23,389 nucleotides of DNA, taken from contig CARQVR010000055.1 of the NCBI GenBank assembly GCA_949051815.1, positions 1-23,389 of the forward strand. Reading direction: 5' to 3'. Positions 1-7,404 of the stretch are shown here, piece after piece. The first letter of the stretch is position 1. Each line of letters starts with the position of its first letter. Position numbers and translations under genes: made by a program. The notes under the pieces are model-generated. The model had not been told where the DNA came from. It did not search any database and saw nothing but the letters and a program-made list of their open reading frames with translations. The stretch comes from an uncultured Lachnospiraceae bacterium (lineage in GTDB: Bacteria > Bacillota > Clostridia > Lachnospirales > Lachnospiraceae).

Positions 1-16
1 GGTGGTGTGAGAGGTC

Positions 17-43
17 GGAAATTTCTCAATTAGAGAAATTTCC
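17..43. repeat. perfect inverted repeat upstream of the ABC cassette
   Basis: Two 11-base arms, 17-27 (GGAAATTTCTC) and 33-43 (GAGAAATTTCC), are perfect reverse complements around a 5-base loop. No T-tract follows, so a normal intrinsic terminator is unlikely. It lies 66 bases before the lipoprotein start. It could be an operator, part of a riboswitch expression platform cut by the window edge, or the tail of an upstream unit. The sequence does not decide between these. Confidence 0.5.
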
Positions 44-109
44 TCCTACTCGATCGCGCATCAGCAGAGTCACAAAGCGACAGAGGCAGAAGGAAACGAG
101 GAGAAGAAT

Positions 110-1210
110 ATGAAAAGATTAACCAAAACACAGTGTAGGAAAAAAACGAGGATTACAGCATGTCTGCTTTGCATGCTGTTTGCCCTGACAGCCTGCGGCG
201 GGGCAGTGCCGGAGGCACAGCCTGACAAAACGGTAACGCAGCCTGCGCAGACGGAGTCGGAAGCATCTGCAGAGCAGCCTGTGCAGACGGAGCAGGAAGC
301 ATCCGCAGCACAGCCTGCGCAGACAGAACAGTCTGCGGAAACAGAGTCTGCGGCAGAACCGTCACAGGGACTTCCCACGACAGATCCGAGCGGCGCGTCC
401 ATCGCCATCCCCGATCAGGTGGATTCCGTGGTGGCCCTTGCGCCCTCGATCTGTGAGACGCTGGTGGCTCTTGGTGTGGGGGAAAAGATAACCGGTTACG
501 ACTTGCAGAGCGTGGGTCTTGCGGGACTGCCGGAAAACGTGCCCGTCTTTGACACGGTGAGCCCCGATGTGGAACAGTTAGCGGCCCTTGCGCCCGATAT
601 GCTTCTGGTGTCAAACCTTTCTCTCTACGATCAGGAGGCGCCCTATCAGCCATTGATTGACGCCGGTGTGTGCGTGGTCTGTGTGCCGACCAGTGAAAGC
701 GTGGAGGGGGTGCGAAGCGACATCCGCTTTATGGCGGCGGCCCTGAGCGTGCCGGAAGAGGGGGAGCGCGTGGTGGCGGAGATGGACGCAGAGCTTGCAA
801 GACTGTCTGACCTCGTTTCCGATGTGACGGAGGAAGAGCGCAAAAGCGTCTACTTTGAAATTTCACCGGCGCCTTATATGTACAGCAGCGGCAGTGGTAC
901 CTACCTGCATGAGCTGATTGAACTGGCGGGCGGCAGGAATGTGCTGGCGGACCAGAGCGGCTGGCTGGCTTTAGAGGGCGAGACCGTGGTTGCTGCCAAT
1001 CCGGATGTTATTTTTACGAATGTGAACTACACGGATGCGCCGGTGGAGGAGATTCTCGGTAGGGAGGGATGGGCCGGAGTGGCCGCCGTGCAGAATAAGG
1101 AGGTCTACTATATTGACAATATGGCGTCGTCTCTGCCTGACCAGAACATCGTAAAGGCGGTGGAGCAGATGGCGCAGGCGCTCTATCCGGCGCGTTTCGA
1201 GGCGAAATGA
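110..1210 (+). CDS. ABC transporter substrate-binding lipoprotein, FecB/BtuF type (probably corrinoid)
   Basis: A 366-residue extracellular solute-binding lipoprotein that would deliver a chelate (siderophore or corrinoid) to the permease encoded next. A basic N-terminus and hydrophobic segment end in the lipobox LTAC, with Cys29 as the lipidation site. A Gln/Glu/Ala/Thr-rich linker (about 33-86) follows and contains three 12-residue repeats. From about residue 95 the protein looks like a periplasmic-binding fold of the TroA/BtuF helical-backbone class (segments VVALAPSICETLVALGVG, LAALAPDMLLVS, LAGGRNVLAD, NPDVIFTN). GAGGAGAAG sits just before the ATG. The stop overlaps the permease start, so the genes are translationally coupled. 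Substrate cannot be read from the protein; corrinoid is inferred from the adenosyltransferase-like gene at 3096. Confidence 0.9.
   Translation: MKRLTKTQCRKKTRITACLLCMLFALTACGGAVPEAQPDKTVTQPAQTESEASAEQPVQTEQEASAAQPAQTEQSAETESAAEPSQGLPTTDPSGASIAIPDQVDSVVALAPSICETLVALGVGEKITGYDLQSVGLAGLPENVPVFDTVSPDVEQLAALAPDMLLVSNLSLYDQEAPYQPLIDAGVCVVCVPTSESVEGVRSDIRFMAAALSVPEEGERVVAEMDAELARLSDLVSDVTEEERKSVYFEISPAPYMYSSGSGTYLHELIELAGGRNVLADQSGWLALEGETVVAANPDVIFTNVNYTDAPVEEILGREGWAGVAAVQNKEVYYIDNMASSLPDQNIVKAVEQMAQALYPARFEAK
239..346 (+). repeat. three 36-base tandem repeats coding the lipoprotein linker
   Basis: Units at 239-274, 275-310 and 311-346 each begin CAGCCTG and encode QPAQTESEASAE, QPVQTEQEASAA and QPAQTEQSAETE (residues 44-79). 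They are in frame and would lengthen the flexible tether between lipid anchor and binding domain. Copy number may vary among strains. Confidence 0.85.
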
Positions 1211-2229
1211 GGACGGGGATAAAAACGGGGCTGCTTCTTCTGGCAGCCCTGACTGCGCTGCTTTTGGGAATCGGTGTGGGCAGTGTGTATGTGCCGCCCG
1301 GAGATATTCTGGCGATTGCGGCGGGGCGTATATTTGACATGCCGCTTCCGGATCATATTCCCACAGGCTACAGCGCTATGGTGCTCGATATGCGTCTGCC
1401 GCGGGTGCTGCTGGCGTTTTTGACGGGGGCGGCCCTCGCCGTGTGCGGCGCGGTGATGCAGTCTCTCTTACAAAATCCGCTGGCGTCGCCCTTTGGGCTG
1501 GGGGTGTCGTCCGGCGCTGGACTCGGCGCGGCGGTTGTCATTGTGATGGGAGGCGCTGTGGCGGGCGTCGGTACGTTTCTGATGCCTGCCGTCAGCCTTA
1601 TGTTCGCCCTTGGCACCGTATGTCTGGTGCTGTTTCTTTCGGCAAAGCTGGACCGGAACATGTCCAACGTGACCGTGATTCTGCTTGGCATGGTGATTTC
1701 CCTGTTTTGCAACGCGCTCATGTCTCTGCTTGCGACGGGTTCGCCCGCACACGCACAGCGCATCCAGCTCTGGCAGCTTGGCAGCTTTTCCATGCGGGAG
1801 TGGAGCGCGGTGTGGGCGCTTTTGCCGGTCACGGTTGTAATCTGTCTCTATTTTCTGCGCTATGCAGGAGAGCTTGACGTGATGACGTTCGGGGAGGAGC
1901 AGGCGCTTTCCATGGGGGTGGATCTGCGCCGGGTCAAGGGGAGACTGATGGCGGCAGTGGCGGTGCTGACAGGGACGGCGGTAGCCTTTGTGGGGATCAT
2001 CGGCTTTGTGGATCTCATTGTGCCCCATATTGCAAGGCGTTTTTTCGGCGCGGCACACAGGCGGATGCTTCCGGCCTGCGCTCTGTTCGGAGGGACTTTT
2101 CTGGTGCTCTGTGATCTGGCGGCCAGAACCCTTACGCCGCCCCATGAGATACCGATTGGCTCCATCACGGCATTGCTTGGCGCGCCCTTTTTTCTGTATC
2201 TCTTTTTCGGCGGGCGAAAGAATGGGTGA
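1207..2229 (+). CDS. ABC transporter permease, FecCD/BtuC family
   Basis: A 340-residue polytopic inner-membrane protein that would form the homodimeric channel of an iron-chelate or vitamin B12 importer. Family hallmarks are visible: VYVPPGDI near the N-terminus, RLPRVLLAFLTGAALAVCGA for the conserved RLPR segment, LQNPLASPFGLGVSSGAGLGA, and the C-terminal GIIGFVDLIVPHIARRFFGAAHR that contacts the ATPase, followed by PHEIPIGSITALLGAPFFLYL. About nine or ten hydrophobic segments are present and the length is usual. The start codon overlaps the stop of the lipoprotein gene (ATGA). The end of the gene runs into a short imperfect tandem repeat (AAGAATGGGTGA, about 2219-2244), probably harmless slippage. 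Confidence 0.93.
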   Translation: MRTGIKTGLLLLAALTALLLGIGVGSVYVPPGDILAIAAGRIFDMPLPDHIPTGYSAMVLDMRLPRVLLAFLTGAALAVCGAVMQSLLQNPLASPFGLGVSSGAGLGAAVVIVMGGAVAGVGTFLMPAVSLMFALGTVCLVLFLSAKLDRNMSNVTVILLGMVISLFCNALMSLLATGSPAHAQRIQLWQLGSFSMREWSAVWALLPVTVVICLYFLRYAGELDVMTFGEEQALSMGVDLRRVKGRLMAAVAVLTGTAVAFVGIIGFVDLIVPHIARRFFGAAHRRMLPACALFGGTFLVLCDLAARTLTPPHEIPIGSITALLGAPFFLYLFFGGRKNG

Positions 2230-2312
2230 AAGAATGGGTGAAAGAGATTTGACGGGCGACAGGAGGCTGACGGAAGCCGTGAAATAAGAAACAACAGGAA
2301 TTGGAGTAAATC

Positions 2313-3083
2313 ATGAACGGAATAACGATGCTTAAGGCGGAACAATTATCCTGCGGTTACGGAAAAACACGGGTGATCCACGATTTATCCTTTCAGGTGG
2401 CGGCAGGTGGGCGGCTGTGTATTCTGGGACCTAACGGCTGTGGAAAAACCACGCTTTTGCGCGCCCTTGCAGGGGTAATTCCGTGGCAGGGCCGTGTGGA
2501 GGCGGATGGTGTTTCTCTGCGGGGGGTGTCACCGAAACAGCGGGCGCAAAAGATCGCGCTGATGAGTCAGTTTTCTCAGGCGGTTTTCGACTATACGGTC
2601 TACGAGACAGTGATGCTGGGACGTTACGCACACCACAGCGGTTCGCTGTTTCCGGTGAAGACGCAGGACGACCGTGCGGTTGTGGAGGATGCCCTCAGGC
2701 GCACGGGCGTTTGGGAATTGAGAGAACAGTTGGTGACAAGACTTTCCGGCGGCCAGCTCCAGCGGGTGTTTCTGGCCAGAACCTTTGCACAGGAGCCGCA
2801 GATCATTCTTCTGGACGAACCGGCAAATCATCTGGATCCGCGTTATCAGGAGGCGCTTTTGGAGAGCCTGCGGGAGTGGACGGCGGATCAGGGACGGTGT
2901 GTGGCGGGGGTGTTTCACGATCTTAGTCTGGCGCTTGCCTTTGCCGACACGGTGCTTTTATTGGAAGAGGGAAGGGCGCTTGCCTGCGGTCCGGTGGAAG
3001 AGCTGGAGGAGAAGCTGCTCGACCGGCTTTACGGGATGGATGTGCGCCGCTATATGAAAAAAATATACGGACGGTGGAAGTGA
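2313..3083 (+). CDS. ABC transporter ATP-binding protein, FecE/BtuD type
   Basis: A 256-residue cytoplasmic ATPase that would power the permease upstream. Walker A is GPNGCGKTT (39-47), the signature is LSGGQLQRV, Walker B is IILLDEP followed by the D-loop NHLDP, and the H-loop histidine is in VFHDLS. All catalytic motifs look intact. GGAG near 2301 lies a suitable distance before the ATG; an internal ATG at residue 6 lacks a comparable site. The 83-base gap to the permease gene shows no terminator, so the three transport genes and the next gene probably form one operon. Confidence 0.93.
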   Translation: MNGITMLKAEQLSCGYGKTRVIHDLSFQVAAGGRLCILGPNGCGKTTLLRALAGVIPWQGRVEADGVSLRGVSPKQRAQKIALMSQFSQAVFDYTVYETVMLGRYAHHSGSLFPVKTQDDRAVVEDALRRTGVWELREQLVTRLSGGQLQRVFLARTFAQEPQIILLDEPANHLDPRYQEALLESLREWTADQGRCVAGVFHDLSLALAFADTVLLLEEGRALACGPVEELEEKLLDRLYGMDVRRYMKKIYGRWK

Positions 3084-3095
3084 GGAGGAGAGAAC

Positions 3096-3611
3096 ATGTC
3101 GGTTTACAGAAGCCCCTATGAGGCGTACCCGTTTTTATGCGATGCGGACGAGGATCTGCGCTGCGACTTTGAACTGCTGACAGACGAAATGGCAAGCGCG
3201 GCCGGACTGCTGCGAAGCCAGATCGCGGAACCGGCTCTGGCGGAGGAGCTTTTATGGGTCTGCGAGCTGATTTATCATATGAATCCGACCTTGCGCACCA
3301 CCTTTACGGTGACGGCGGAGGAAACTGCCCGTCTGGCTTTGGCAGTGGACAGGCTGCAAAAGGAAAGCCGGGTACACGGTTTTGTGCTGCCATGCGGCTG
3401 TCAGAGCGCGTGCATGGCTCATCTTCTGCGGGTAAAGGCCAAGTGTCTGGTGCGGCTGCTGTACAGATATATACAGCGGGGCGGCGGGGTTCCGGACGGG
3501 CTTTTGGATCTTGGCAACCTGCTCTCCGGTTATTTCTTTTTGCTTGCGCTTAAGCTCAATGTCATGAACGGGGTAGAGGAGCGCGCCTATTACAGTCGGA
3601 ATTACCAATAA
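3096..3611 (+). CDS. cobalamin adenosyltransferase-like protein (divergent)
   Basis: A 171-residue protein 12 bases after the ATPase gene, with a strong GAGGAGGAGAG site. The middle resembles the C-terminal half of PduO/EutT-type ATP:cob(I)alamin adenosyltransferases: ELIYHMNPTLRTTFTV (57-72), then FVLPCGCQSACMAHLLRVKAKC (96-117), where the family has F-[IV]-LPGG-...-A-LH-AR followed by an Arg/Glu helix. The usual glycines and small residues are replaced by a C-x-C-x3-C pattern (Cys100, 102, 106), and the terminal Arg-Arg-x-Glu is not preserved. EutT enzymes are known to carry a cysteine/histidine metal site in this area, which makes the cysteines interesting. With the transporter it suggests uptake followed by adenosylation or binding of a corrinoid. 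Family membership is inferred from motifs. Confidence 0.6.
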   Translation: MSVYRSPYEAYPFLCDADEDLRCDFELLTDEMASAAGLLRSQIAEPALAEELLWVCELIYHMNPTLRTTFTVTAEETARLALAVDRLQKESRVHGFVLPCGCQSACMAHLLRVKAKCLVRLLYRYIQRGGGVPDGLLDLGNLLSGYFFLLALKLNVMNGVEERAYYSRNYQ

Positions 3612-3738
3612 ATTAAATACGGCGTCAGTCCATTTTCAACTTCACAAGAGCGGCGTTATTTGTTAGAATAAGGTTATGGACTGAGCGGGGTATGGAAGAT
3701 GCATAACGAAAAAGCGTGGACAGGAGAATTGGGGACAT

Positions 3739-4665
3739 ATGGACTATAAGGTAATTCCGTTTGAACAGAGAATTAAGGAGAATATCAGAAGCTATGCGCT
3801 GGATAATCTTTATACGCTGGATGTGCTGACAGAATACTGCAAGGCGTTCTGCGCGGCAACGGATGTGGCGATTCTGATTACCGAAAGACATGGGGAAAAG
3901 ATTGTGTCGGTAGGCGGTTTTGCGGGCTTTACCCCGGATGTGGTCGGGGAACCGGGACGCAAGGTCAGAATATACGGCAGGACGATTGCGCATTTGTATG
4001 CGGAGACTGGTAAGGTGCCGGAGGAAAAGCGGCAGGCTGTGGAGAGAATGCTGGACGGTTTTGCGGCTATGCTTTCCCATTGGGGGGAGGAGACCTATTT
4101 ACATACGGAGACGGCTATCTATGCGGATGAGTTGGAGCAGAAGCTTGGCGTGCAGCATGTGCAGACGGCCAGAGGAGAGAACGAGGATGCGCTTACAGGG
4201 GTGTACCATAAGCTGTATTTCGAGGAGTGCATGAGGGTGGTAGACAGGGCGGAAGCGGTGCCTGTAGCTGTTATCAATGTGAACATAAACGACTGGAAGT
4301 ATGTGAACGACCATTTTGGGGACGAGGAGAGCGACCGGCTGATCAAGACCATTGCCGATATTTTGAAGCAGGAGAAGAAGGCGGATTACATCATCGGCCG
4401 TGTGGACGGGGATGTGTTTATCGTGCTGATTCCCGGAGCGGAGGACGGCGAGGCGGAAGCGTATTGCAGCAGGGTGCAGCAGGCCTGCCTTTCATATGAA
4501 GATGAGATTCTTGCCCCGTCCGTTGCCTGCGGCGTTGTCTACAAGACGAATGTGGAGGAAACCATCGAAGACAAGCTCGACGATGCGGAGTACGAAATGT
4601 TTGACAATAAGTTTGAGATTAAAAACGCGCCCGGATACAGGGAACGGCTGGAAAAGAAGAAGTAA
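3739..4665 (+). CDS. degenerate GGDEF-domain protein with N-terminal sensor region
   Basis: A 308-residue cytoplasmic protein. Residues about 25-125 resemble a small-ligand sensor domain, possibly PocR-like (LTEYCKAFCAATDVAILIT); this is a weak resemblance. The C-terminal half aligns with a GGDEF domain: DALTGVYHKLYFEE (150-163), NINDWKYVNDHFGDEESDRLIK (182 on), then RVDGDVFIVL. The signature GGDEF is DGDVF (223-227), and the metal-binding Asp positions of the DxDxFK segment are Asn, so diguanylate cyclase activity is unlikely; it may bind a nucleotide or act as a switch. GGAGAATTGGGG precedes the ATG. The 127-base gap upstream suggests its own promoter, though none is clear. Confidence 0.8.
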   Translation: MDYKVIPFEQRIKENIRSYALDNLYTLDVLTEYCKAFCAATDVAILITERHGEKIVSVGGFAGFTPDVVGEPGRKVRIYGRTIAHLYAETGKVPEEKRQAVERMLDGFAAMLSHWGEETYLHTETAIYADELEQKLGVQHVQTARGENEDALTGVYHKLYFEECMRVVDRAEAVPVAVINVNINDWKYVNDHFGDEESDRLIKTIADILKQEKKADYIIGRVDGDVFIVLIPGAEDGEAEAYCSRVQQACLSYEDEILAPSVACGVVYKTNVEETIEDKLDDAEYEMFDNKFEIKNAPGYRERLEKKK

Positions 4666-4686
4666 ACTTTTCCGTGAGAACAGACA

Positions 4687-4716
4687 AAGGAGGCCGGCTG
4701 AAATGCCAGCCTCTTT
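4687..4716 (+). terminator. possible weak intrinsic terminator or attenuator
   Basis: Arms 4687-4698 and 4705-4716 pair (AAGGAGGCCGGC with GCCAGCCTCTTT, one C/A mismatch and one G/T wobble) around a 6-base loop, 21 bases after the GGDEF gene stop. Only three T residues end the stem, so termination would be partial. Confidence 0.45.
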
Positions 4717-4746
4717 CCATGTACAGCTGAGAGTGGGACGGGAAAT

Positions 4747-5535
4747 ATGATTTATTGCGAAAACTGCCATGCGCCGATGGAGGAAGACAGCGCGAAGTGC
4801 CCGTATTGCGGCGCGCTAAATGCCATTGGCGGCGAAAAACAGTATATGGAGCGGCTTTATGATATCAGGAAGGACATGGAGGAGCTGTCCGCGGTGCCGG
4901 AAGAGGAATACCGCAGGGAAATCGGAAAAACCGGACGGGTGATCCGGCGGACGTTTCTGCTTGCTGCGGTTTTGGCGGGGGTGGCTGCGCTGGTTCTTTT
5001 CGCCGGCCGGAAATTGACGGACTATGAGCCTTCGGCGGAGGAAGTCCGCGCGCAGATGCAGTGGGAAAAGGAAATGTTTCCCAGGCTTGATGCGCTGTAC
5101 GACGAAGGAGACTATGACGGCGTCGTGGAATGCGTATATGGGAATCAGGAGGATGTTTACTATTCCATATCCAACTGGGAGCACGCGGATTTTATCAATG
5201 TATATTCCGGATATCAGTACTGTACGGAAGGTCTGGCGCAGGCCGTGACAGAGGGGTACGACGCGGCGGATGCGGCCGACTGTATCATAGATACCCTGTT
5301 TCTCATACAGGAGAGAACATATGATTCCTATACGGAGGCGGAGGAAGCGCTGATCGCGTCATATCAGGAGGAAGTGAGAAAACAGGTATGCACGGTGTTT
5401 GGCATAGCGGAGGAGGATATTGACCGTCTGTATGAGGAATGCTGTGTGGAAGATGCGTACGGTGTTTATTTAGACTACCAGACGGCGAAAAAGAAGGTAA
5501 AAGACTTCGTTAAGGCACATGTGAAAACAGATTGA
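4747..5535 (+). CDS. zinc-ribbon membrane protein
   Basis: A 262-residue protein of unknown function. An N-terminal zinc ribbon has CxxC pairs at Cys4/Cys7 and Cys18/Cys21. A basic stretch precedes one transmembrane helix (about 69-87), and the remaining roughly 175 residues are acidic, Tyr- and Glu-rich and probably helical and extracytoplasmic. This layout (cytoplasmic zinc ribbon, single helix, outside domain) is shared with the next gene, so the two are probably paralogues. The upstream site is weak (GGGACGGGAAAT). It heads a three-gene run of membrane proteins ending at 6780. No enzymatic motif is visible. Confidence 0.8.
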   Translation: MIYCENCHAPMEEDSAKCPYCGALNAIGGEKQYMERLYDIRKDMEELSAVPEEEYRREIGKTGRVIRRTFLLAAVLAGVAALVLFAGRKLTDYEPSAEEVRAQMQWEKEMFPRLDALYDEGDYDGVVECVYGNQEDVYYSISNWEHADFINVYSGYQYCTEGLAQAVTEGYDAADAADCIIDTLFLIQERTYDSYTEAEEALIASYQEEVRKQVCTVFGIAEEDIDRLYEECCVEDAYGVYLDYQTAKKKVKDFVKAHVKTD

Positions 5536-5554
5536 AGAAAGGGTGTATCAGACG

Positions 5555-6331
5555 ATGAAATGTCCCGCATGCGGCGCGAATTTACAAATTGAAGATGAAA
5601 AATGTCCTTTTTGCGGCACACCGAATCCCTTTGCGGTGAAGCACCAGCAGGATATGCGGCATTATCAACAGGAATTTCAGCAAACAAAGCAGGATGTGGA
5701 GAAAAAGACGCTGCATTTTAACTCCTTTACGGCGAGAATTGCGGTGATTGCGGTGCTTCTTGCGATGATTGTGGGGATGATTTATGTCATAAATGACGGG
5801 CCTTATTATCTCTGGTCGAGCCGGGTAAACAAGGATATTGCGAAGAATCTGGAGAATTACCGGGCGGAGCTTCGCGCCTGTGAGGAGGCGGGAGAGTGGA
5901 GAAAGCTGTATGCCCTTCACGATGCCAAAAGTCTTGACCATACCCGCGATTTTCAGGATTACACGGTACTCTCCTTTGTGATTTTCGATTATAAGAGCAT
6001 CCTTAACCAGATAACAATTTTCATGGAAGAGGAGGGGGAGGACGATACGGCCGCGGTTTCCTCCAGAATGGCATCGCATCTGGACAGCTTTTATAAGTCA
6101 ACCGGCCGGCTCACTTACGAGGGTTCGGATTACGATAATAATTATACGCCGGAGCGTATGGAGTCCTACCGGCGGATGCAGGAGGATCTGGAGGCGGCGT
6201 TGTCTGTCTACTGCCATCTGACGAAGGAGGAGGTGGCGGCGCTTGCGGATTATTCGGTGATGAAAAAGGCCGCGCTGATCGAGGAGGGACTGCGCAGAGA
6301 AGCGGATGAGGTGAAGGAGGCAGAAGAATGA
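5555..6331 (+). CDS. zinc-ribbon membrane protein, paralogue of the preceding gene
   Basis: A 258-residue protein starting MKCPACGANL. Zinc ligands are Cys3/Cys6 and Cys17/Cys20, a helix follows at about 61-79, and an acidic helical C-terminal domain lies outside. I chose the ATG at 5555 because GAAGAAAGGG (5534-5543) lies a usual distance before it and the zinc ribbon then starts at residue 3, as in the upstream paralogue. An in-frame GTG at 5543 overlaps the ribosome binding site itself. The stop overlaps the next start (ATGA), which implies coupled translation. Function unknown. Confidence 0.8.
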   Translation: MKCPACGANLQIEDEKCPFCGTPNPFAVKHQQDMRHYQQEFQQTKQDVEKKTLHFNSFTARIAVIAVLLAMIVGMIYVINDGPYYLWSSRVNKDIAKNLENYRAELRACEEAGEWRKLYALHDAKSLDHTRDFQDYTVLSFVIFDYKSILNQITIFMEEEGEDDTAAVSSRMASHLDSFYKSTGRLTYEGSDYDNNYTPERMESYRRMQEDLEAALSVYCHLTKEEVAALADYSVMKKAALIEEGLRREADEVKEAEE

Positions 6332-6780
6332 ACGGGAATCAGAACGCGGAAGAGAAAACGGGTGTTTCGGGAAAAAACCTTCTGTTGAACGGCATTGTAA
6401 TCCTGCTCTGTGTGATCCTCTTTTCACAGGTCGTCACGTTTATCAGGGAGGCTTCGGGCTATATGAAAGCGTATGAGACTGAGGAAGAAACCCTGATTCA
6501 GTCGGTCAGCATCGGGAACTATGAAAGGCTTGTGGAAAACGTGTACCGCAATGAAGCGCTGGGAGTGCCGGTGACGGGAGACATGCCGGAGCTTTACGCG
6601 GCCGCTTACTACTATGAGGCGGCGATGCTGTATAATGCTCACAAAAAAGCGGGCAACGCAAAGCAGGCTGAGGAAAAATATGCGCAGATGCAGGCGTATG
6701 AGGGACAACTGGGAGACTATGCTTTCGTAAAGGAAGAAATTCAGGCATTTCTCGGGATAGATCCCGAAAATATAAAATAA
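6328..6780 (+). CDS. small single-span membrane protein
   Basis: A 150-residue protein with a short polar N-terminus, one hydrophobic helix (about 18-38, LLLNGIVILLCVILFSQVV) and an extracytoplasmic helical region rich in Tyr, Ala and Glu. It lacks a zinc ribbon but its outer region resembles those of the two preceding proteins in composition. It overlaps the upstream gene by four bases, and AAGGAGGCAGAAGA precedes its ATG. It is probably a third component of the same membrane assembly. No known family recognised. Confidence 0.72.
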   Translation: MNGNQNAEEKTGVSGKNLLLNGIVILLCVILFSQVVTFIREASGYMKAYETEEETLIQSVSIGNYERLVENVYRNEALGVPVTGDMPELYAAAYYYEAAMLYNAHKKAGNAKQAEEKYAQMQAYEGQLGDYAFVKEEIQAFLGIDPENIK

Positions 6781-6882
6781 GTATTAAATCCCTTTTTCTG
6801 GATAAAAACGAGATAACGGGAGAAAATAAGAGAAAAGAGAAAGAAACAGGAGATAAATGCACATATGCCGATGTGAAACCAT

Positions 6883-6911
6883 TTGCAAACACCCGCATAT
6901 GAAGATAATAT
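6883..6911 (+). promoter_or_regulatory. sigma-A promoter of groESL
   Basis: TTGCAA at 6883-6888 and TAATAT at 6906-6911 are separated by 17 bases; an overlapping GATAAT at 6904 is the alternative -10. The CIRCE operator begins 12 bases downstream, where transcription would start, which supports the assignment. Confidence 0.7.
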
Positions 6912-6922
6912 ATGTTGCAGAG

Positions 6923-6949
6923 TTAGCACTCGTAAGAGGTGAGTGCTAA
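6923..6949 (+). promoter_or_regulatory. CIRCE element (HrcA operator)
   Basis: TTAGCACTC (6923-6931), nine bases, GAGTGCTAA (6941-6949): an exact match to the CIRCE consensus. HrcA is known to bind this site and repress chaperone operons until heat or misfolded protein titrates GroEL. No hrcA gene is in the window. Confidence 0.98.
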
Positions 6950-7005
6950 CAAGTAAAAGGATAAACATTAAGTGTGTCACATAATTTAAGAAGGAGGCAG
7001 TTATC

Positions 7006-7293
7006 ATGAAGTTAACACCACTTGGCGACAGAGTTGTATTAAAACAGTTGGAAGCGGAGGAGACCACGAAATCCGGCATCGTGCTGCCGGGACAGAGCAA
7101 AGAGAAGCCCCAGCAGGCGGAAGTGATCGCGGTAGGCCCCGGCGGCGTTGTAGACGGCAAGGAAGTGAAGATGGAAGTAAAGGCCGGCGATCAGGTTATT
7201 TATTCCAAATATTCCGGCACAGAGGTGAAGCTGGGCGAGGATGAGGAATACATTATCGTGAGACAGAATGATATTCTTGCAGTCGTAGAGTAG
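7006..7293 (+). CDS. groES: co-chaperonin GroES
   Basis: A 95-residue cytoplasmic co-chaperonin that caps the GroEL ring. It starts MKLTPLGDRVVLKQLEAEETTKSGIVLPGQSKEKPQQAEVIAVGPG, typical of the family, with the mobile loop at about residues 17-35, and ends in YSKYSGTEVKLGEDEEYIIVRQNDILAVVE. Length is normal. AGAAGGAGG lies before the ATG. It is controlled by the CIRCE site upstream. Its stop codon abuts a structured repeat element that fills the gap to groEL, unlike the short plain spacer usual in this operon. Confidence 0.98.
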   Translation: MKLTPLGDRVVLKQLEAEETTKSGIVLPGQSKEKPQQAEVIAVGPGGVVDGKEVKMEVKAGDQVIYSKYSGTEVKLGEDEEYIIVRQNDILAVVE

Positions 7294-7404
7294 TGTGAGA
7301 AGTACTTCTAATCACTCGCAGCAAAGGCTGCATCGTGAAGAAGTACTAAGTCTGCTTTGCAGACTTTTCTCACACAGGAGAATGCCTGAAAAGCGGTATT
7401 CTCC
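7293..7404 (+). repeat. structured intergenic element, copy 1 (groES/groEL)
   Basis: The closing stem is 7293-7301 with 7367-7375 (GTGTGAGAA/TTCTCACAC). Inside are two arms: 7301-7309 with 7339-7347 (AGTACTTCT/AGAAGTACT), capped by GCAGC-AAAG-GCTGC, and 7349-7355 with 7359-7365 (AGTCTGC/GCAGACT). A separate hairpin follows: 7377-7386 with 7395-7404 (GGAGAATGCC/GGTATTCTCC). The first base is the last base of the groES stop codon. There is no T-tract, so readthrough into groEL is expected. It matches the copies at 13975, 17132 and 18814. Confidence 0.88.

Noticed and set aside
70..408. Minus-strand frame rich in Cys and Ser over the lipoprotein start
   Set aside because: It is the antisense reading of the Gln/Ala/Glu repeats of the lipoprotein tether, without a ribosome site or known motif.
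3625..3684. 9-base inverted repeat TCAGTCCAT / ATGGACTGA before the GGDEF gene
   Set aside because: The arms are 42 bases apart with no further pairing and no clear promoter overlap, so chance is likely.
5543..5554. GTG start for the second zinc-ribbon gene
   Set aside because: It overlaps the likely ribosome binding site; ATG 5555 has proper spacing and places the zinc ribbon as in the paralogue.
6862..6901. 7-base inverted repeat CATATGC / GCATATG around the groES -35 box
   Set aside because: Short and self-complementary in part; CIRCE already explains the regulation and no CtsR-type heptad repeat is present.
7377..7404. Trailing hairpins of the four elements as intrinsic terminators
   Set aside because: None of the four is followed by a T-tract, and the first lies inside the groESL operon where termination would cut off groEL.
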